DNA of 64,000 bases from Natrinema salsiterrestre (lineage in GTDB: Archaea > Halobacteriota > Halobacteria > Halobacteriales > Natrialbaceae). Of this stretch, positions 19,001-25,890 are shown in pieces. A program made the translations under genes and the position numbers. The notes under the pieces were generated by a model. The model had not been told where the DNA came from. It did not search any database and was given only the letters and a program-made list of their open reading frames with translations. Each line of letters begins with the position of its first letter. Positions within the stretch are counted from its first letter, which is position 1. The stretch lies in the NCBI RefSeq assembly GCF_029502005.1, contig NZ_JAMQOT010000009.1:1-64000 (forward strand), written 5' to 3'.

Positions 19001-19986
19001 AATTCATCGACGCGCTCGAAACGGCGTACGAAATCGTCAGCAGCGAACCGGAGATCATCGCATATCTCATCTACGAACTGGCAGCGGCCCTGGAAGACGA
19101 CCAGCGAGAAGACAACCCGTTCGAAGAGGAGACGCGGTTTTTCAGGGCGTTTCGGATCGGCTGGTATCGATACTACGTCGCGACGACTCTCGTGATTGAG
19201 TTCGCCGTCGGGAAAGGCATCGGCAAGGCGACCGACGTCGCCAAGAGCTCGGCCCGACTCTCGCGCGCGACCGACGAGTTCTCGACGGCGCTCTCACGGA
19301 TAGAACATCCAAAGGCGACGCTCCAGGTGAGACAGATCGATCTGGCGACGCTCCGACGACCGGAGAACCCGGCGCGAAAAGTCGGGATCGTCCCGGTACA
19401 CCTCCACGCCCAGTATCAGGGGATGGTGAACGCAGTTAAATACGTGAATCGGCGGACGAAAGGGAGTCTTTCGGCCTCCTTTTCCCAGCGAGGTGAACTC
19501 GCAGAGCGAATTCGAGCCGCACAACTACTCAGAGAGCGGGACATCGAGATGGTCGTGCCGGGACCCCAGAACTTACCCAACGATGCCCCTCCCGGGCTGT
19601 ATCTCATCCCGAACTGGAAAAGCGGCAATCAACGCATCGGCAGCCCGGAGTTCGAGAATCTCCTCGTGCGGAAGAAATCCCCTGACGAATTCGGAGACGG
19701 CGAATCCGAGTGGGGAGTCGAAGAAATTCACGAAGTGACGCTGGAGTCGTCACCCAAGACACAACAGAAGCGAAACACGCTAAATCAGGTCATCAATGCG
19801 GCAGAACAGGGCGAGGACATCAGCGAATCGGGACTTCACGTGGACGCCTTCCGCAATCTCGATCTGGAGAGGGATATCGTGTATACGGGTGCGAGAAATC
19901 GGGGCTCGGAGTTCGACGATCACCTGCCGTACACGGACGACGAATTCGAAACTCTCCGGACAGACGTTAACGACGTCGTCGACTGA
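16099..19986 (+). CDS. Large repeat protein with toxin-like C-terminal region
   Basis: A 1296-residue acidic protein. Five CARDB/Ig-like repeats of about 120 residues start the chain, each with a core like HTFYVGYTVHGPDG, then LEWEVEDDAPEGSYDVQVSV and LYTRLADEW; a sixth is degenerate. The first three share long identical DNA, so they arose recently. Two carboxypeptidase-regulatory-like domains follow (TGPNGEVRFTDVPTGEYDVT; IPNAEVSIPELDE). The last 400 residues contain a hydrophobic segment (YVATTLVIEFAVGKGIGKA) and then an Arg/Lys-richer domain (VKYVNRRTKGSL, VVPGPQNLPNDAPPGLYL, DIVYTGARNRGSEFDD). No signal peptide is visible. The architecture recalls polymorphic toxins with a stalk plus effector tail; no immunity gene was recognised. 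The ATG at 16099 was preferred over a TTG at 16081. Confidence 0.85.
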   Translation: MARAEIRSIDPDVGSYSTGETVSTTVTVDNVGDEDHTFYVGYTVHGPDGDSYDNNGTTGTPVSIDAGGWDVVTLEWEVEDDAPEGSYDVQVSVWKENDPNELYTRLADEWADNAFDLREEELEATITDVNSESGTFTEGDIVTTTADVENTGNTDHTFYVGYTVHGPDGDSYDNNETTGTAVSIDAGGWDGVTLEWEVEDDAPEGSYDVQVSVWKESDPNALYTRLADEWVDNAFDLEEEELEATITDVNSESGTYAEGDVVTTTVDVENTGNTDHTFYVGYTVHGPDGGAYDNDETTGTTVALDGGSKDYVDVAWEVEPDAPEGTYDVRVSVWEESDPDALYTRLDDAWVDEAFELEAEERSEIDAAIANVNPELGTYAEGDVVTTTVDVENTGTADHTFYVGYTVHGPDGREYDNDGSTGGGAALDAGTSVSIPLEWEVEPDAPEGTYDVQVSIWEERDPDELYTRLADERVDDAFELEETDDEIDATIAGIDVDSGVFDSGDVVTASVDIENTGETVNTFFVGYTPHGPDGDEYDNDETTGTTVSLEGGATEAMSLEWEVEDDAPEGSYDVQVSVWEESDPDELNTRLADELVYDAFEVLSGEIDAEIYTVELPSRSEPYAVGDLVTTAITLENTGDESRRFVTGFTVEEPTQEFSAESEVAELNDFAPDLMADVNLEWEVPDGAPEGTYDIHLFAEAASEDGADERVVAESTEESAFEVAGDRRASVTIRTDDMRGEPVSGSRVRVRAVSDDFDDTRETGPNGEVRFTDVPTGEYDVTASSEERHQEEDATVSLTGGENRRVLTFDPVDDFTGIVLSESGHRTIPNAEVSIPELDESTRADDLGRFELGSLVPDGPYEIVTRDENGELIQRGTLRLSIERTMTIRTNQMPEPLDDETLGEYLEEENDFLSAVFRNVDLSEITLSPVHSRPEQYGEIKGSIAALRDTLEGIEDFLSALYNFDLGEFIDALETAYEIVSSEPEIIAYLIYELAAALEDDQREDNPFEEETRFFRAFRIGWYRYYVATTLVIEFAVGKGIGKATDVAKSSARLSRATDEFSTALSRIEHPKATLQVRQIDLATLRRPENPARKVGIVPVHLHAQYQGMVNAVKYVNRRTKGSLSASFSQRGELAERIRAAQLLRERDIEMVVPGPQNLPNDAPPGLYLIPNWKSGNQRIGSPEFENLLVRKKSPDEFGDGESEWGVEEIHEVTLESSPKTQQKRNTLNQVINAAEQGEDISESGLHVDAFRNLDLERDIVYTGARNRGSEFDDHLPYTDDEFETLRTDVNDVVD
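16120..17925 (+). repeat. Five in-frame repeats of about 360 bp
   Basis: The motif GACCACACCTTCTACGTCGG starts at 16561 and recurs with small changes at 16201, 16921, 17290 and 17656, giving spacings of 360, 360, 369 and 366 bp. The first two units are nearly identical over more than 100 bp, so slippage or recombination between units is likely. Confidence 0.85.
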
Positions 19987-19989
19987 CCG

Positions 19990-20697
19990 CTAGAGCACTG
20001 ATTCAATCGATGTCGATCCAATGTCTGTCATTTCGTAGTGAAGGGTGAGAGTGGTCCCGGATACTTCCCACTCGACGTCCAGTTCCTCGATGATGTCGTT
20101 GTCACCGATTCGGACTGTGCCGTCAGCGGCGTCGAACTGCCGATTTCCGGTGATCTGATACCGACTCGTGGACTGATCGGCGTCGCCACCGTCGAGTGGC
20201 TGAAGTTCGGCCCCTACCAGCAGCCGGTCGAATACGGAGGCACCATTGATAAATAGCGGTCCGTTATTGATCGCGAGTTCGCTCCGGTTCTGGACCTCTC
20301 CGTCGAGCCCCAAGGCGACCTCTTGGGTGGATTCAGTGAAGTATTGATCCGCGTTCGACGACCGCTCGTCGAGTATAGACGTCTCGCTAATCCAAGAGTG
20401 ATTTTCGGCGGGATCATACCGATACTCGATTCCTTTCCGTGGATCCTGCTCCTCGGCCCGGTACTTCTCGATGAATACCGTATAGTTCGTGTCTGCCACC
20501 GCTTCGGAATGCGCCTCGATCAACTGGGCCGGATTCACCGAGTTCGTCGACGTCGTGTCCTCGTTCGATGACTCTGATTGATCGGGATTCTCGTCTGAAC
20601 AGCCGGCCAGACTTGTTCCGCCGATAACCGCAAGAGCCATACAGACCCTCCTTCGGGTCGTCTCCTTCTCGAGCAATCGCCTTCGCATACGTCTCAT
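19990..20697 (-). CDS. Exported lipoprotein, unknown function
   Basis: This 235-residue protein has a basic, arginine-rich start, a twin-arginine-like TRRRVCM, a hydrophobic stretch ALAVIGG, and a lipobox LAGC, giving a Tat-exported lipoprotein anchored outside the membrane. After a Ser/Asn/Glu-rich linker the mature part is beta-rich (NYTVFIEKYRAEEQD, LFINGASVFDRLLVGAELQP, DVEWEVSGTTLTLHYEMTD). Similar haloarchaeal lipoproteins lack an assigned role. Its 3' end is only 3 bp from the end of the convergent repeat protein, so antisense overlap of transcripts is likely. Confidence 0.8.
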   Translation of the reverse strand: MRRMRRRLLEKETTRRRVCMALAVIGGTSLAGCSDENPDQSESSNEDTTSTNSVNPAQLIEAHSEAVADTNYTVFIEKYRAEEQDPRKGIEYRYDPAENHSWISETSILDERSSNADQYFTESTQEVALGLDGEVQNRSELAINNGPLFINGASVFDRLLVGAELQPLDGGDADQSTSRYQITGNRQFDAADGTVRIGDNDIIEELDVEWEVSGTTLTLHYEMTDIGSTSIESVL

Positions 20698-21084
20698 ATT
20701 GTCTCAAACGAATAAATACTCTGGGACGGATATTCTCATTTCAGGTCGTGGATACGTGCCGTCACCCAGTGATACATTCCACCGACACTAGCATAGCTGA
20801 GTTTCCAATCCGAACGTTCAAGTTACATAACTGAATCCCTGCGTTTGCGGCTCGTACTCCACCGTGGCGATCCCTTTGTATCCTGTATTGAGCATATGGA
20901 GGGGACTCCCGGAGTCGGCTAGAATCTCGTATTCCCGCAGATGGGAATGCTCCGAAAGGGTAACCGCCGGCCGATGTACGCGAAGAGCCAACTTCAACGC
21001 GATAGAGCCGGCGTGTAGCCCCTCGAGGTCTGCCGTTCGTTCCCCGATCGAATGGTGCCTGTCGAGTTTCGTCCCATACGGGGG

Positions 21085-21778
21085 GTGGTGTTTAGTTAAG
21101 CGTGAAAAGTGAGGCGTGCTGATTTCCAGCTGGTTCATGGCAGAAATCGCACGCCTCAACGGTAGTAGCGGCTGGATTGATTTGGATTTTGTGGAGCGTG
21201 AGCGGACACCGCGTCAACTGATGGAGTTGGGTATTCGACTCCATCTGTCCGGACTATCGCTTTCGAATACCGTTCGAGAATTAGAGAAGTTCGGTGTCCA
21301 GCGATCTCGAAAGGCCGTTCACGATTGGATACACAAGTGTGATCTACAGCCTGCCACTGATGCGTCACCGAATCACGTTACGCTCAACGAGATGGTGATT
21401 CGAATCGACAATCAACAGTACTGGCTGTATGCTGCTGTCGCTCCCAACTCGAACGAATTGCTCCATATACGGCTGTTTTCGACAACTACGACCGCTCTTA
21501 CAGAGCTGTTTTTACAGGAACTGACCGAGAAACACGACGTCGAGAACGCTGTGTTTCTCGTCGATGGAGCAAAACATCTCCAGACTGCACTCCGTCGATC
21601 TGGGCTCCGATTTCGATTCGAAAAACATGGAAATCGGAACGCTGCTGAACGTGTCTTTCGCGAGATAAAACGTCGTACCTCTTCGTTCTCAAACTGTTTC
21701 AGTCACGCACAACCGTCAACAGCTGAATCCTGGCTCTAAGCCTTCGCAGTCTGGCACAATGCTACAAACTAAACACGA
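21085..21778 (+). mobile_element. IS6-family insertion element (haloarchaeal type)
   Basis: The element carries a DDE transposase and ends in inverted repeats GTGTTTAGTT (21088-21097) and AACTAAACAC (21767-21776). An 11-bp direct repeat CCATACGGGGG flanks it at 21074-21084 and 21779-21789, consistent with a target duplication, although 8 bp is the usual size for IS6. Exact ends within 2-3 bp are uncertain. It interrupts a metallophosphoesterase gene. Confidence 0.85.
21137..21739 (+). pseudogene. IS6-family transposase with premature stop
   Basis: The protein starts MAEIARLNGSSGW and has the family HTH (PRQLMELGIRLHLSGLSLSN) and DDE region: RIDNQQYWLYAAV (first D), FLVDGAKHLQTAL (second D) and RNAAERVFREIKRRT (E). 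Reading stops at a TAA (21737-21739) after AESWL; the next ten codons in the same frame read AFAVWHNATN and end in the natural-looking TAA at 21770-21772. A single change of CAA (Gln) to TAA explains this. Loss of the last residues may or may not abolish activity. Confidence 0.8.
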
Positions 21779-22433
21779 CCATACGGGGGCACGTGAGTAA
21801 GAAGTAGTGTCGGCGATGACGCCCTCTCGAGCAGCCGATCGAGTTGGTCGAATACCTGGTCGAGCTCCGCCAACTGGTCTGCAAGCACTTTGCGTTCTGT
21901 TTTACTGATGTCAAGTTCGTGTGCGACCCCGTTTTCGCCGATTTCGTCTGTGATGTAGTCGTAGAGGGCGTCTTCGAGTCGGGCGGCATTTCGATCGGCG
22001 GCGTGACGCCGACCCTCACTTTTGTTTCGCGGGTCGAGCGACTCGAACGCCCGACATTTGACTTCGGGTTCGGCGTCGAACTGGCCACAACCCCACCCGA
22101 CGAGATCGACACCTTGCAGTTCGATGACGGTATCGTGGAGCACCTCCGTAGAGGGGAGTCCGTCGACCATGGACCGGTGATCCGGAAACGGATCGTGGTT
22201 TCCCGGAACAGTGTATACCGGGACTCCCAGATCATCGAGGGAACTCATGAACTCCTTTCCTGCAGCTATAGATTCGGACGTCGTCCTGTGGACGACATCG
22301 CCGACGGTGACGATACAATCCGTATTCGGCGGTAGTTCTAACTGTTCGTATGATAGAGATTTCCCGCTTGGTTTGAGGTGAGTATCTCCAAAGACGAGAA
22401 GACGCATTAGTATGAATCATATGTTAACATGAA

Positions 22434-22451
22434 AAAGATCTATTGATCTTT
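22434..22451. promoter_or_regulatory. Inverted repeat AAAGATC-tatt-GATCTTT
   Basis: A perfect 7-bp inverted repeat sits 27 bp upstream of the start of the split phosphoesterase gene and about 107 bp after the end of its intact paralogue. It could be an operator overlapping the promoter of the downstream gene or a terminator stem of the upstream one. It lacks a clear T-run. Confidence 0.4.
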
Positions 22452-22557
22452 AAGAACTGATGCCTCGAAGATTGCTCTGTATCTTTTTGGTATTGTTTCG
22501 TGAACCGGTACGGACTCTGCCCCACTGCTACGCACACAGCGGACAGATGTCAACACA

Positions 22558-23499
22558 TCACAACAACAGTTCGTCGACTCGGACGGTCCCAGTATCATCG
22601 ACCGTCACGCTTGCGACGCCGGGTGCACCGGGGTTGTAGACGTACGTATGACCGTTCGCGGTCTCGACCACGGAGAAACCTTGTTGATGGGTGTGGCCGC
22701 TGATGCAAGCTACTGGTCCTGTCTCCATCAATGCGAGTCGAAGTCCGAGAGACCCGAAGTGGTACTCGCCGTCATGAGCGTGTGGCTTACGACGGTCGAA
22801 CGGAACGGCGAACGGAGAGACGTGGCTGGCCAAGAGGACTGGTTGTGGCACATCTCGAATCGTCGCGACTATCTCTTCGAAGCGTTCCTCGAGCATCGCA
22901 AGTGACGTTCGGAAGTGATCCTCAGCATCTGTTCCCTTGATACCGAGCTGGTCGGCCAGTTCTGAACGGGTCAGAGAGCCCGTGATGTATCGACCTGCAG
23001 CTTCGAGAACCGTTTGGGCTACGGTATCGGGTGTCTCAGGTGTTTTGTCGTCGAGCGGTATGTCCGGGTAATCGGGTGTCAAAAGTGCTGACGGGAAGTC
23101 GAACTGTTTACACCCCCACCCGACGACGTGATAGTCCGTATTTCTGGTACCGATATCGGTAGACGCTCGATGGAGCGGCGTAACGGAGTCGAGTCCGTCG
23201 GTCAATCGTTGCGTGCAGGCGACCGGGTCATGGTTGCCAGGAATGGCTACGACAGGTACTTCGCAGGTGTCGAGGTATTCGAAAAACTCCCGACCCCGCT
23301 CCTCGTATGAGTCGCCGGCCGCAGGGGACTTTGCGTGGTCCCGGTTTTCGTCGATGACGTCGCCGATCGAAACGACGAGATCGTGTTCCGTGACAGGGAG
23401 CTCGGTGACGGGAAAGGACTCGCCGGTCGGACGGAGGTGTATATCACCGACAACGAGAAGATGAATCGACCGGTCGACAGTGGGTGAGTCGCCAGTCAT
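22558..23499 (-). CDS. Metallophosphoesterase (calcineurin-like), intact paralogue
   Basis: A 313-residue cytoplasmic two-metal phosphoesterase. Motifs in order are VVGDIHLRPTGES (D-x-H), SIGDVID (GD), IPGNHDPV (GNHD), LLASHVSPF (H) and CISGHTHQQG (GHxH), all intact. The tail is a small beta unit (TYVYNPGAPGVASVTVDDTG). The same overall plan and the shared VVGWGCxQFD segment show it is a paralogue of the neighbouring broken gene. The start at 23499 overlaps the stop of a small upstream frame by 4 bp (ATGA). The substrate (nucleic acid end, cyclic nucleotide or phosphoprotein) is not deducible. Confidence 0.9.
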   Translation of the reverse strand: MTGDSPTVDRSIHLLVVGDIHLRPTGESFPVTELPVTEHDLVVSIGDVIDENRDHAKSPAAGDSYEERGREFFEYLDTCEVPVVAIPGNHDPVACTQRLTDGLDSVTPLHRASTDIGTRNTDYHVVGWGCKQFDFPSALLTPDYPDIPLDDKTPETPDTVAQTVLEAAGRYITGSLTRSELADQLGIKGTDAEDHFRTSLAMLEERFEEIVATIRDVPQPVLLASHVSPFAVPFDRRKPHAHDGEYHFGSLGLRLALMETGPVACISGHTHQQGFSVVETANGHTYVYNPGAPGVASVTVDDTGTVRVDELLL

Positions 23500-23777
23500 G
23501 CCCCTGAAACGGATCCCTGCCAATTCTTACTGTTCTTGCCTCGCTTGAGGCGGCTACCGTGTTCGCCATATTCTGTCGGCAAGACGAAATGATACCGATA
23601 TTCTATATGGGAAGCTCTCCTTGCTTTGACGGACTCTCGAATGTGGTTACCGAGTTTGACGATGATCGTGGTATCGAAGTTAAGCCCAGAGATGAGGTAG
23701 ACCATATGATGCTTTGAGACCGTGAGGTAGTCAATCCTTCCCCAAAGCAAGGGTGTAGTGCTTCGATAAGGATACAA
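23496..23777 (-). CDS. Possible small gene coupled to the phosphoesterase
   Basis: A 93-codon frame whose TGA overlaps the ATG of the phosphoesterase in the ATGA arrangement typical of coupled haloarchaeal genes. The middle reads as plausible protein (HHMVYLISGLNFDTTIIVKL, then HIEYRYHFVLPTEYGEHGSR), but the GC content is low for this organism and the ends are basic. The real start might be the ATG near 23705. No family was recognised. The overlap is the main support. Confidence 0.4.
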   Translation of the reverse strand: MYPYRSTTPLLWGRIDYLTVSKHHMVYLISGLNFDTTIIVKLGNHIRESVKARRASHIEYRYHFVLPTEYGEHGSRLKRGKNSKNWQGSVSGA

Positions 23778-24275
23778 AAACGAGATTGGAGTGGTTTGTA
23801 CCTGTCATGCCGGGGGATCACTCGTTCTATGGTCGCAGCGACTGATTCGAATTAGAATTGCACTCCGACGCGAACCTGACTCGAGGGCGTTATAATTGCT
23901 AGATGATACCTAACAAACGGTCAGCTCGATCGAGTTGGCAGTGTTGTTCATTCCGAGCTGAGATTCTCCCCTAGAGCGGGTACAGGTTGTACACATCTTT
24001 GATGAGACCAGAATCTATAGTTCTAATCTAAGATCCTTATCTAAGAGTCTTATCTACGTCACATAGGTGTCTGACTTAAATATCTATCTTTGATGTATTT
24101 CTTACTGGTGGTCCACCCCAGAACCTGCACGTTAGGGGGCTAAACAAGCTGAATATGTTATCTGGGGTTCTCATCTAAGAATCTTAGATTAGTGTCTAAG
24201 ATATCTTACTCACCTGTCGTTCTTACATACCTTGTCTTGCGAACTTTCATATCTCAGTAACTCCTCGGAGATAGT
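23778..24275. other. Partition-site region upstream of parA
   Basis: No gene is visible. The right half is AT-rich and carries iterated octamers: ATCTAAGA at 24026-24033, 24039-24046 and 24174-24181, its complement TCTTAGAT at 24183-24190, and TCTAAGA at 24196-24202. The first two are 13 bp apart. The same octamer recurs beyond the operon at 25826-25846. This is a strong candidate centromere-like (parS/parC) site and operator for the parA operon. Confidence 0.6.
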
Positions 24276-25145
24276 ATGCTCTCATACACGGTCTACTCCG
24301 AAGCAGGTGGCGTCGGAAAAACATCACTGACAGCAAATTTGGCGGCCGCGCACGCTCGTGCCGGCCTCAAACCGCTGGTCGTCCCGCTAGATCCGCAGGA
24401 CGGCGATCTCAGTCGACTGTTCGGCGTCGACGATGATCGAGCAAATAGCGACGCGGACAACCTCGTCCGGCACATGGTCAACGCACCGAAGGGACCCTTC
24501 GAGAGCCTCGTCCGAACTGCGGGGGGTGTCGATATCATCCCGGAGCACAACATGCTCTCGGATCTCTCGGATCACCTCGCTCGGGAACAAAAGAAGGCTG
24601 AGGACTTCGGTGACGCGTACAACATCTACGCACAGCTCCAGCGTGTCCTCGCAGACGCTGGTATCGCGGATCACTACGACGTCTTGATCTGCGATCCGCC
24701 GGCGACCGAGTCTGACCACCTCTACAACGCGATCTACGCGACGCGCAACTTGGTGATCCCAGTCGAACCGTCGGCGAAGGGCGAGGCCTCCGTCGAAGGC
24801 CTCGAGGAGCTCGCGACGAACTTCGCCGACAAGCTGAACATCGAGGTGGGCGTGCTGGCTGCCGTGCCAAATGGCTTCAAGAATACGAACGACCAGCGCG
24901 ACGTCATCGACGCGATCGAGTTCCCCACGCCCGAAATCATCGGTGACCGAACATCGATGCTCGAGGGATGCTGGCGAAAGCAGTGTTCGGCGTTCCAGTA
25001 TGTCCAAGAGCACCGTAGTCGTCAACGTGACTACGAGATCGAGACGCTGGCCCAGTACGATCGGATCGCACGCTATCTCGAGGACGAGTCTGACGTCGAG
25101 GCACCGAACCCGCCAGAACCCGGCACGCTCGAGGTGGATGCATGA
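24276..25145 (+). CDS. parA: ParA/Soj-family partition ATPase
   Basis: This 289-residue ATPase drives segregation of the replicon by nucleoid-bound gradient movement. The deviant Walker A is EAGGVGKTSL (residues 9-18), the A' region is PLDPQDGDLSRLFG, and Walker B is DVLICDPPATESD. A late segment, DRTSMLEGCWRKQCSAFQYV, is typical of plasmid ParA proteins of haloarchaea. A purine-rich GGAG lies 9-12 bp before the ATG. The stop overlaps the next gene by 4 bp. Flanking iterons suggest autoregulated centromere binding by the partner protein (inference). Confidence 0.92.
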   Translation: MLSYTVYSEAGGVGKTSLTANLAAAHARAGLKPLVVPLDPQDGDLSRLFGVDDDRANSDADNLVRHMVNAPKGPFESLVRTAGGVDIIPEHNMLSDLSDHLAREQKKAEDFGDAYNIYAQLQRVLADAGIADHYDVLICDPPATESDHLYNAIYATRNLVIPVEPSAKGEASVEGLEELATNFADKLNIEVGVLAAVPNGFKNTNDQRDVIDAIEFPTPEIIGDRTSMLEGCWRKQCSAFQYVQEHRSRQRDYEIETLAQYDRIARYLEDESDVEAPNPPEPGTLEVDA

Positions 25146-25567
25146 CCGGGTTCAAGAGCGGGAGTGCTGGGGATCCGTTCAGCAATAGCGGTGACAGCGA
25201 CGATGACAACGATGACCCCAGTGACCCTGAACCGTCACCGACGGACGATACGGAGCCCCGTGCCGAGTCCAGTGTGAACCGTGACCAGCGCCGAGACACC
25301 GATCGCACTGAGTCACCGTCAGTCGGCAACGGCCTCCCCTGGATCTACGAGCGCGACAGTATTACCGACGGGCGCGCAAAGACAGTGCAGCTCCACCTGC
25401 AGCAGTCGACGCTCGATCGGCAGCGTGAGGCTCGGACGGACGTCGGTAACGTACTTGGAGAATCAGTAAAAAAAGCTGATCTTCGTGAAGCTGCCCTCTT
25501 GGTTGGCCTCGAGCAGATCGACGAGGTCGCCGATCAGCTTCGAGAATGGGGCTACGATTTCGATTAA
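25142..25567 (+). CDS. Small ParA-partner protein (candidate centromere-binding protein)
   Basis: A 141-residue acidic protein translated from an ATGA overlap with parA. The first 60 residues are a disordered Asp/Ser/Pro-rich tail. The C-terminal 80 residues form a compact helical region, LPWIYERDSITDGRAKTVQL then VKKADLREAALLVGLEQIDE, comparable to the small basic-to-neutral partner proteins that replace ParB in haloarchaeal par operons. DNA binding is inferred from position only; no ribbon-helix-helix could be proved by eye. Confidence 0.8.
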   Translation: MTGFKSGSAGDPFSNSGDSDDDNDDPSDPEPSPTDDTEPRAESSVNRDQRRDTDRTESPSVGNGLPWIYERDSITDGRAKTVQLHLQQSTLDRQREARTDVGNVLGESVKKADLREAALLVGLEQIDEVADQLREWGYDFD

Positions 25568-25890
25568 ACTGCCTCTGGGTCAAGTCGCTCGAGATACTAT
25601 CTCACGGACTCTCCACTGAGAGCAGGCTGGGTATCTCATGGTTAGCCTCAAGCGGTTCTCAGTTGTCATCTCAATATCGGACATCACGAACCCCGGCTGC
25701 CCTGAGATCCATTATAGCCGGGTTTGAACCCACTCTTGCACCACCCTTGAGAGCAAATTAACCGATTGAACCGCGTGAGCGACTCGTCCTCGGAGTCAAG
25801 CAACATTTTATTGGGAGTAGATCTGTCTTAGATGTCTGTCTTAGATAAGAATCTCAGATGTATGTGGGACTAGGGAGGTACCGACACCGG
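25568..25890. other. Gap after the par operon with downstream iterons
   Basis: No gene is supported. Two copies of TCTTAGAT lie at 25826-25833 and 25839-25846, 13 bp apart, exactly as in the upstream pair, followed by ATCTCAGAT near 25851-25859. A GGGTTTGAACCC word near 25727 resembles a tRNA T-arm but its stem does not pair. Confidence 0.55.

Larger units (their letters stand above)
20818..22407 (-). pseudogene. Metallophosphoesterase gene split by an IS6-type element
   Basis: The N-terminal part (from 22407 down to 21779) has the calcineurin-like metal motifs FGDTHLKPSG, VGDVVH, PGNHDPFPD and LLLTHVPPYG. It is interrupted exactly after that His motif. The missing C-terminus continues beyond the insertion (21084 down to 20818) as TKLDRHHSIGERTADLEG, VTLSEHSHLREYE and GYKGIATVEYEPQTQG. 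Removing the insertion and one copy of the flanking 11-bp repeat restores one reading frame. The final GHxH motif reads EHSH, a Gly-to-Glu change. It is a paralogue of the intact gene next to it at 22558-23499. Confidence 0.88.

Noticed and set aside
25690-25755. Possible tRNA 3' half around GGGTTTGAACCC with a following CACCA
   Set aside because: The bases around the T-loop-like word do not form a five-base-pair stem, no acceptor or anticodon arm can be folded, and archaeal tRNA genes in this group seldom encode CCA.
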